Assembly (NCBI GenBank): GCA_014879535.1
Contig: JACSRX010000035.1
Span: forward strand, 1 to 64,000
Direction: 5' to 3'
DNA length: 64,000 nt
Source: Chthoniobacterales bacterium
GTDB lineage: Bacteria; Verrucomicrobiota; Verrucomicrobiia; Chthoniobacterales; JACTMZ01
In this document: positions 58,985 to 64,000 of the stretch, one piece after another
How positions within the stretch are numbered: position 1 is the stretch's first letter
How the letters are laid out: every line of letters begins with the position of its first letter
The notes under the pieces: model-generated
What the model was told of the DNA's origin: nothing
The model's input: the letters and a program-made list of their open reading frames with translations, nothing else
Database searches by the model: none
Program-made: the position numbers and the translations under genes

Positions 58985-59045
58985 GCCCCTTGGCCTCTCG
59001 CAGAAGCCGCACTGGGTAAATCAGTTTTGGGCACCATTTGTCGCA
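58985..59045 (-). promoter_or_regulatory. shared phage leader module (site 5)
   Basis: The minus strand before the 58984 start reads ATGGTGCCCAAAACTGAT, then CAGTGCGGCTTCTGCGAGAG and CCAAGGGG. This matches the leaders of the 23657 and 57455 genes nearly base for base. Common promoter/5' UTR control is inferred. Confidence 0.6.
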
Positions 59046-59109
59046 TGGGGAAAGGATGCCGGCCGTGGTTCACGGATGCCATTTATCCGAGGGGTGCATT
59101 GAAGGTGCC

Positions 59110-59817
59110 TCACACGCCGAGGTGGACGCTCTGACGGCGGCTCACATCAACGGCCACCCGGTCCTGGCTCTTGTAGGTCTCGAATCGCATGTGGGCCTTC
59201 CACTTGCTCTTGAGATACCGCTTCTCCGCCGCGATGCGCTCGGCCGACCGGAACAGCGAGTTGCCGCCGAGGTTCTTGTCGCGTTCTTGGGCGAAGCAGA
59301 AACGGGCCTCGTTCCACACCAGGCGGTTCACCATGAGTTCGGTCAGCGTGGCGTCGATGTCGCACTTGCACTTGAGCAGTTCGTCCCATCGCACGTCCTT
59401 GCCGATCACGCCCACGGCCCCGCCCATCCAGTGATGCACTCCGAACGGGTCATTGCGCTGGAGGAGTCTGGGGTCGCTGCGTTGGTGCCAGCCGAACAGC
59501 CGCGCCCCGGCCCCAAACGCACAGTGGGCCGAGTTCTCCACCATGGCGGCGGTTTCTTCGACGGAGAGCTTCCTCACTTTCAGACTCACCATGCACATGC
59601 AGGCCGAGATGTCGTCATCGAGCATGATCAGGCATTCCTCGGGAAACCGGGCGATGATCCAGTTCCTCACGGCACTCACCCCCGAGATGTCAGGCGGGAT
59701 GGGCACACGTGCGAGCGGCACTTGGGCGTAGGCCTCCATCTCATTCTCCGGCACGACCAGTGTGGCCGAGGGGAACAGCCGGTGCGTTGTGATCGTGCGG
59801 TGCCGCCCCCGGCTCAT
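59110..59817 (-). CDS. TET-associated-type glycosyltransferase, about 235 aa
   Basis: The track ORF to 60003 runs through a tRNA gene, so its N-terminal 60 residues are not protein; I take ATG 59817 (MSRGRHRTITTHRLFPSA), with GTG 59823 as alternative. GT-A-like features: SRGRHRT...TLVVPENE, then CLIMLDDDISACMCM with the metal-binding DDD. It resembles the glycosyltransferases often found with TET/JBP oxygenases in phages that glucosylate modified bases, but no such oxygenase is in this window. A DNA-hypermodification role is possible. Confidence 0.68.
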   Translation of the reverse strand: MSRGRHRTITTHRLFPSATLVVPENEMEAYAQVPLARVPIPPDISGVSAVRNWIIARFPEECLIMLDDDISACMCMVSLKVRKLSVEETAAMVENSAHCAFGAGARLFGWHQRSDPRLLQRNDPFGVHHWMGGAVGVIGKDVRWDELLKCKCDIDATLTELMVNRLVWNEARFCFAQERDKNLGGNSLFRSAERIAAEKRYLKSKWKAHMRFETYKSQDRVAVDVSRRQSVHLGV

Positions 59818-59861
59818 GATCACGCACCGGATGGGCAATCGCCGCAGTTCGGGAAACTGGC

Positions 59862-59936
59862 TGGTTGCAGGGCCGGGACTCGAACCCGGATCTGGCGGGC
59901 ATGAGCCGCCCGTGACACCACTTTCACCACCCTGCG
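59862..59936 (-). tRNA. tRNA-Met (CAT), initiator-like, 75 nt with encoded CCA
   Basis: The minus strand folds into a full cloverleaf: D stem GTGA/TCAC, anticodon stem GGCGG/CCGCC with loop CTCATGC (anticodon CAT), T arm CCGGG-TTCGAGT-CCCGG, and 3' CCA. The first base C faces A at the 1-72 position, a hallmark of bacterial initiator tRNA, and the lower anticodon stem is all G-C. The D loop is short. It lies between the ParB-like and glycosyltransferase genes. Confidence 0.88.
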
Positions 59937-59938
59937 GT

Positions 59939-60595
59939 TCAGCCTTGGGCCGCCGCTTTTTGCGCAAGTTCGATGAGTCGTTTTCCATGAAGCACGCGGC
60001 CAATGCCGATTTTCTTGGTCTTGCGGGTGATCGAGTAATCCACCTCGGTCACGCCGATGAGTTGAAGGGCGAGCATCCAGTCCCGCAGGTCGTGGAACAT
60101 GAAGACCAGATAGTCGTGGTGCTCGAAGGGCTGGCACTCCATCCGCGGGATCGTCTCCAAGTCCTCGGCCTCCTCTTCCGCAAACAACTTGGCGATCTCG
60201 TCTTCCATGAACCCGGTCAGTTCCACATCGAACTCCGGGTCCGCCTCGCGCAGCCTCTCCACCACCCGCTTGAGGTCGTCCTCGTCGAGTTCAGCCAACT
60301 CGGAAAGCCGATTGTCGGCCAGCAAGTCGGCCAGTTCCGCCGCTTCGCTCTCGTAGTCTTGCCGGTCCACCGGCACCGTCTCGCAGCCCATGAGCAGTGC
60401 GGCCTCCAGTCGCCCGTGGCCTCGGACGATCAGCCCACTCCTCTTGCTCACCGTGATTGGCGAGCGCCACCCCTGCTCCTGGATGATCGCCGCCAGAAGC
60501 TGGATCTGGTGGGCACTGTGGCGGTTCGGGTTGCCCGGGTTCGGCTTGAGCGTTCGCGGGTCAACCAACTCGCTGTGGGCACAATGCACGGTCAT
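59939..60595 (-). CDS. ParB-like nuclease-domain protein, 218 aa
   Basis: The N-terminal domain is ParB-type: LVDPRTLKPNPGNPNRHSAHQ, then SPITVSKRSGLIVRGHGRLEAAL (the G-x-GRLEAA box) and VPVDRQDY. The C-terminal half is acidic then basic (TRKTKKIGIGRVLHGKRL) and not recognised. Proteins of this type in phages often accompany DNA methyltransferases or terminase genes. TTGACA lies 22 bases before the start. The tRNA follows 2 bp after its stop. Confidence 0.82.
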   Translation of the reverse strand: MTVHCAHSELVDPRTLKPNPGNPNRHSAHQIQLLAAIIQEQGWRSPITVSKRSGLIVRGHGRLEAALLMGCETVPVDRQDYESEAAELADLLADNRLSELAELDEDDLKRVVERLREADPEFDVELTGFMEDEIAKLFAEEEAEDLETIPRMECQPFEHHDYLVFMFHDLRDWMLALQLIGVTEVDYSITRKTKKIGIGRVLHGKRLIELAQKAAAQG

Positions 60596-60657
60596 GTGCC
60601 CGCGGCCCCATTGTCAACGCGCTCGCCCAGCCCACGTCAGTCGCGTAGGATGGGGCC

Positions 60658-60840
60658 GTGACGCGGAAGCAGTTCACCAAGACCCTCAAAGACTGGCGCG
60701 AGCGCAAGGGATTCACCCAAGCCGAAGCCGCCAAGCACCTCGGGATTTCCGTGCGCACCCTCCAGAACTGGGAGATTGCGCGAAATATGCCGCGGGGATA
60801 CGGGCTTGCGGCGCTGCTTAAAGCCATCTCTCTGAGATGA
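60658..60840 (+). CDS. Cro/XRE-type helix-turn-helix regulator, 60 aa
   Basis: Starts at GTG 60658. WRERKGFTQAEAAKHLGISVRTLQNWE is a clear XRE helix-turn-helix. It is divergent from the ParB-like gene, with a sequence resembling the CTACGCGACT palindrome in between, so it may bind this motif. Its stop overlaps the next gene (ATGA). Confidence 0.78.
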   Translation: MTRKQFTKTLKDWRERKGFTQAEAAKHLGISVRTLQNWEIARNMPRGYGLAALLKAISLR

Positions 60841-61337
60841 TCCTCCACTTGTCACAGGCGCTGGCCAAGCGGCTCAAGTGCAAGTTGTCTTTTTCCGACG
60901 CGAAGATCAACCAGACAGGGCGAACTGATTCATGGAGTGCGGACATCTTTCGCATCCCCCGCATGGGCTCCCACATTCTGGTCATGCACGACGCCTCCCT
61001 TTGGCCCCTCATCTTCGAGGCGCAGCGCTTCAAGACCTACGAACAGTTTCTTGAAACTCTCCTCCTTCACATTGAGTCATCCTATTTTCGTTTCGGCGCC
61101 AGTTTTGATGGGAGCAACATCACCGTGGTCGCCACCAAACGCAGCAACCGCAGCATCATTGGTTCAATGAACAACGCGATCATGTTGATCGTGAGCTACG
61201 TCGAGCAATCCATTGAGGAGGGCGAACCAATGGACGGGATCGAATTGCAGGAACGTATCGCACGCACACCTTTCATGGCCTTGGAGGACATCTTCCCGGA
61301 CAAGGCATTCGCACGGATCGCCGCGCAACAGCGTTGA
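60837..61337 (+). CDS. DUF6933-like protein, 166 aa
   Basis: Begins MILHLSQALAKRLKCKLSF and contains WSADIFRIPRMGSHILVMHDAS and SIIGSMNNAIMLIVSYVE, a pattern I associate with the DUF6933 family (assignment from memory). Coupled by ATGA to the HTH gene, so the two may form a regulatory or toxin-antitoxin-like pair. Lower GC than adjacent genes. Confidence 0.6.
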   Translation: MILHLSQALAKRLKCKLSFSDAKINQTGRTDSWSADIFRIPRMGSHILVMHDASLWPLIFEAQRFKTYEQFLETLLLHIESSYFRFGASFDGSNITVVATKRSNRSIIGSMNNAIMLIVSYVEQSIEEGEPMDGIELQERIARTPFMALEDIFPDKAFARIAAQQR

Positions 61338-61353
61338 CGCCCCCTGCTCCTTC

Positions 61354-61956
61354 ATGGAGCAGATCCCACCCGAGGTCGCCCGCAAGCTTCTCAACCGCGA
61401 CTTCACCAATCTGATCAGCCGGGTTCAGGCCGGCGGCAAACTCACGCGGGCTGAACGCGCCATGCTCCAGGCAATGGCGGCAGGATCGTCGGATTCCGCC
61501 ATCACCTCGGCGGCCAACTTCAACGAGCTGGCCGATGCCTTGGGCGTCACCCGTCAGGCGATCCACACTTGGCGGAAGATGGAGGGCGCTCCCGAACCCT
61601 CGGCCAACGGCACGCACGATGTGGCGGCATGGCGGGAATTCGCCAAACAGCGTGGCCTCAAGGGCGGCGAGGAACTCACCGACGCAGAAAGCTCGCTCAA
61701 GGCCCGCAAACTCCTAGCCGAGGTCATGGAGCGCGAGTTGCGGCTCAAGGTGAAGCAGGGCGAGTTCGTGCCCCTGGACGACGTGCGGACTCGCTGGGCC
61801 TACCACGTGGGGCAGGCCGTGGCCCTGCTGCGCAAGCGGCTGGAGAACGAGCTGCCGCCGATCCTCTCCGGCCTCGATGCCACGGCGATCCGCAAGGAAC
61901 TGTCCGGCGCTGTCGATGAGTTCGCCTCCCTCATGCACGACGGCGACGGGGCATGA
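61354..61956 (+). CDS. phage terminase small subunit-like protein, 200 aa
   Basis: Start at ATG 61354 (MEQIPPEVARKLLNRD); the track start 61213 overlaps the previous gene. An HTH typical of terminase small subunits is visible (FNELADALGVTRQAIHTWRKMEGAP). The C-terminal helical region (RWAYHVGQAVALLRKRLENELPPIL) may contact the large subunit. Overlaps the large terminase gene by ATGA. Confidence 0.8.
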   Translation: MEQIPPEVARKLLNRDFTNLISRVQAGGKLTRAERAMLQAMAAGSSDSAITSAANFNELADALGVTRQAIHTWRKMEGAPEPSANGTHDVAAWREFAKQRGLKGGEELTDAESSLKARKLLAEVMERELRLKVKQGEFVPLDDVRTRWAYHVGQAVALLRKRLENELPPILSGLDATAIRKELSGAVDEFASLMHDGDGA

Positions 61957-63773
61957 TCGCCCTCGATTCCATCTGGCGCGACGTTTGGAGACCGCCTGAC
62001 CGCCGGCCCCCTTGGGCGTGGGCCGAGGAACACATCCCCTCGATCCCGTATTCGCCCGTGCCGGGACGCTTCCGCTCCGACCACTCCCCGTGGCTCCGCG
62101 AACCCCTCGAGGCGCTCACCGACCCCGCCGTCCGGGTCATCTCGATCATCGCCGCCATTCAGTGCGGAAAGACCAGTGTGGGCGAGATCGGCATGTCCTA
62201 CATCATCCCGAACCTGCCCGGCCCGGCTCTCTGGCTCGACCAGACCGACGAGGACGCCCGCGACCAAGCCGAATCCCGCCTCCACAAGCTCTTCGACGAG
62301 TGCGCCCCGGTCCGCGCCCTCTACCCCCGCGACCGGCACAAGAAGAAGACGGCCACGATCCATTTCGCCAACGGCATGACCCTGTGGGTTCTCGGCGCCC
62401 ACAACCGCACGAACCTCCAGCGCCGCTCGATCCGCTGGCTCATCGGCGACGAAACATGGCGCTGGCCGCCCGGTCACATGGCCGAAGCCGAGGCCCGCGT
62501 CACCGCCTTCGGATGGCTCGGCAAGTGCCTCTTCATGAGCCAGGCCGGCGAGGACGGCGACGACACCCACCGCAAGTTCGAGACCACCGACCAGCGCGAG
62601 TGGACGTTCGCCTGCCCCAAGTGCTCTCACCGCCAGCCCTTCCTCTGGGCCAACGTGGAATGGAGCAAATCCGCCCGCAATGACGACGGCGAATGGGACT
62701 ACGGCGAAGTGAGAAGGACTGCGTCCTTGCGCTGCGCCAACTGCAACCACTACTTCGACGATTCAGACCGGACCCGATGGGAACTCAACTCCACCGGTCT
62801 CTTCGTCCCTCAGAATCCCTCGGCCTCGCCCGAGAATGTCGGCTTTCACTGGAACTCCCTGTGCTCGATGAGCTGGGGGCGGCTCGCGGAACTCTACCTC
62901 CGCGCCAAGGCCGTGGCCCGCCAAGGCGACATCACGCTCCTCCAGCAGTTCTACCAGAAGCGCCTCGCCCTCCCGTGGCGCGAATCCAGCGAGGACTACC
63001 GCCTCGAAATCGAGCGCACCGGCTACCGCAAGGGCGAGCTTTGGGAAGACGAGGCCGCCTTCGACAAGTCCGGGCGCATTATCCCCGGACCCTACGAACC
63101 CGAGAAGGTTTCGGCCGCCTTGCGCATCCTCACCGTGGACGTGCAGATGGACCACTTCTTCGCCGTGGTGCGGTCATGGAGTGCCCTCGGATCGTCAAGG
63201 TTGTTGCACAACAACCGGCTCGTCACGTTCGAGGACATCAAGGAGTTGCAGAACCAGTTCGCCATCCACCCGAACCTGGTCTTCCTCGACGCGGGCCACG
63301 CCGCCTACGAGGTCTACCGCAACTGCTCCCTCCACGGCTGGACGGCCCTCATCGGTGACAAGCGCCCGACCTTCGTCCACCACACCAAGGACGGACGCTC
63401 GATCCACCGCTTCTACTCCCCGCGCCGCAAGATTGTCCTCGGTGCCCACGGCTCCTGCTCGGTCTTCTACTGGTCCAATCTCAACTGCAAAGACATCCTC
63501 GCCCGCCTCCGCCGCAACCAGCGCCCCGAGAACGGCCCCACATGGGAAGTGCCCGACGACATCGACGACGACTACCTCGCCCAGATGGAGAGCGAAATCC
63601 GCATCAAGGACACCGGCAAGTGGCGGTGGAAACAGGTCGGTGATCGGCCCAACCACTACTGGGACTGCGAGGCCATGCAGGTCGTGGCCGCCGTAATGCT
63701 CAAGATCGTGGGGCGGGAGTTTGCGCCAGCAGATTCCGCCCAGGACCACGACTCCGAACCTTCGCCGAGTTGA
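61953..63773 (+). CDS. phage terminase large subunit, GpA family, 606 aa
   Basis: The ATPase half contains IAAIQCGKTSVGEIG (Walker A-like) and IRWLIGDETWRWP (Walker B-like) with ARDQAESRLHKLFDE. A zinc motif (CPKCSHRQPF ... CANCNHYF) follows, and the nuclease domain starts at LTVDVQMDHFFAVVRSW with a later NHYWDCEAMQV. This is the lambda GpA-type packaging motor that cuts and translocates phage DNA. It indicates that the right end of the window enters a virion packaging module. Confidence 0.92.
   Translation: MIALDSIWRDVWRPPDRRPPWAWAEEHIPSIPYSPVPGRFRSDHSPWLREPLEALTDPAVRVISIIAAIQCGKTSVGEIGMSYIIPNLPGPALWLDQTDEDARDQAESRLHKLFDECAPVRALYPRDRHKKKTATIHFANGMTLWVLGAHNRTNLQRRSIRWLIGDETWRWPPGHMAEAEARVTAFGWLGKCLFMSQAGEDGDDTHRKFETTDQREWTFACPKCSHRQPFLWANVEWSKSARNDDGEWDYGEVRRTASLRCANCNHYFDDSDRTRWELNSTGLFVPQNPSASPENVGFHWNSLCSMSWGRLAELYLRAKAVARQGDITLLQQFYQKRLALPWRESSEDYRLEIERTGYRKGELWEDEAAFDKSGRIIPGPYEPEKVSAALRILTVDVQMDHFFAVVRSWSALGSSRLLHNNRLVTFEDIKELQNQFAIHPNLVFLDAGHAAYEVYRNCSLHGWTALIGDKRPTFVHHTKDGRSIHRFYSPRRKIVLGAHGSCSVFYWSNLNCKDILARLRRNQRPENGPTWEVPDDIDDDYLAQMESEIRIKDTGKWRWKQVGDRPNHYWDCEAMQVVAAVMLKIVGREFAPADSAQDHDSEPSPS
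63197..63216. repeat. 20-bp sequence with 18-bp palindrome shared with 45572 region
   Basis: AAGGTTGTTGCACAACAACC lies inside the large terminase gene, and its reverse complement occurs in non-coding DNA outside the right 218-bp repeat. A related GTTGCACAACgACCGGC lies outside the left repeat at 4325. Possibly a recombination site or coincidence. Confidence 0.4.
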
Positions 63774-63788
63774 CGCCGGGTCGCGGGC

Positions 63789-64000
63789 ATGGTCCCGCTC
63801 AAGCGTCTCGTCGAAATCGCCACCCGCGAGGTGGGAGTGCAGGAAGTGGGGGGCAACAACCGCGGCCCCCGCATCGTCGAATACCAATCAGCCACCTGGC
63901 TCAAGCCCGCCCCGTGGCCGTGGTGCGCCGCCTTCATCTGCTGGATCATCCGCGAGTGGCTCAAGGACGCCGAGGTTCAGGCGGCCTACTCACTCACCGG
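63789..64000 (+). CDS. peptidoglycan hydrolase (CHAP-like endolysin), truncated by window end
   Basis: Starts at ATG 63789 (MVPLKRLVEIATREVGVQEV). The pattern NNRGPRIVEYQ ... APWPWCAAFICWIIREW, with the catalytic Cys in WCAAF, is typical of the TIGR02594-like/CHAP amidase family in phage lysis or tail genes. The frame is open to base 64000, so only the first 70 residues are seen. Confidence 0.78.
   Translation, partial: MVPLKRLVEIATREVGVQEVGGNNRGPRIVEYQSATWLKPAPWPWCAAFICWIIREWLKDAEVQAAYSLT

Noticed and set aside
59818-60003. N-terminal extension of the glycosyltransferase ORF
   Set aside because: This part overlaps a tRNA gene with a complete cloverleaf and lacks protein-family similarity.

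Overview
The window looks like DNA from a GC-rich Gram-negative bacterium. It encodes an outer-membrane porin, periplasmic multiheme cytochromes and a Tat-type Rieske protein. Gene content and style suggest Verrucomicrobiota or a relative, but no rRNA or housekeeping marker is present, so this is only an inference. Most of the 64 kb is a mosaic of phage-like or integrative-element genes (very GC-rich, short overlapping ATGA/GTGA-coupled genes) alternating with cargo blocks of different base composition.

Layout. 1-4.3 kb: plus-strand phage-like genes (sigma-region-4-like protein, small coupled ORFs, PD-(D/E)XK nuclease) plus one minus-strand 562-aa orphan. 4.37-4.58 kb: a 218-bp repeat whose inverted partner lies at 45.30-45.52 kb, so the two bracket 41 kb. 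4.6-21.2 kb: a nearly self-contained nitrate-to-ammonium respiration (DNRA) island: moaA, an Rrf2/NsrR-like regulator, a cytoplasmic NasA/NarB-type nitrate reductase with ferredoxin, Tat-anchored Rieske and NarI-like membrane subunits, two NarK transporters, NnrS, a porin, NrfH, NrfA, ResB/CcsA heme-attachment proteins, a MOSC protein and MobA. 21.3-26.98 kb: minus-strand phage-type genes (two AAA ATPases, transglutaminase-like protein, class II glutamine amidotransferase) interrupted by a plus-strand SeqA-like gene. 27.1-32.6 kb: tyrosine recombinase, GIY-YIG-like nuclease, excisionase-like protein, EEP-fold nuclease, and an operon with a four-HTH protein. 32.8-45.1 kb: cargo with a 1453-aa UvrD-type helicase/solenoid protein, a protein kinase, and a minus-strand operon (small GRDP-like protein, TfdA-type oxygenase, SAM methyltransferase, giant UvrA-like ATPase). 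45.7-49.6 kb: primase-polymerase, RepA-type helicase and an iteron array that may be a replication origin. 49.6-55.1 kb: a five-gene restriction-modification-like island. 55.3-60.6 kb: minus-strand phage-type genes (amidoligase, DNA ligase, gamma-glutamyl cyclotransferase, RarA C-terminal-domain protein, TET-associated-type glycosyltransferase, a tRNA-Met, ParB-like protein). 60.7-64 kb: HTH/DUF6933 pair, small and large terminase, and a truncated lysin.

How it fits together. In the DNRA island, NarK proteins would bring nitrate in and export nitrite. The cytoplasmic molybdoenzyme would reduce nitrate with electrons from the membrane/Rieske/ferredoxin subunits. NrfHA would then reduce nitrite to ammonium in the periplasm, while NnrS, Rrf2, MoaA, MobA, MOSC and ResB/CcsA handle NO stress, regulation, molybdenum cofactor and heme attachment. 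The phage-like blocks at 21-32 kb and 55-60 kb share a set of intergenic sequence modules upstream of at least five operons, so I infer that they belong to one replicon despite being separated by cargo. The best candidates for undescribed biology are: the mobile DNRA island with its unusual nitrate reductase; the GRDP/TfdA/methyltransferase/UvrA-like operon; the dispersed amidoligase-GAT-GGCT peptide-modification genes; the SeqA-like protein; the helicase-solenoid; and the MTase/BglII-like/ParB-like/SNF2/DUF3883 island. Family assignments come from motif recognition by eye; no database search was run.
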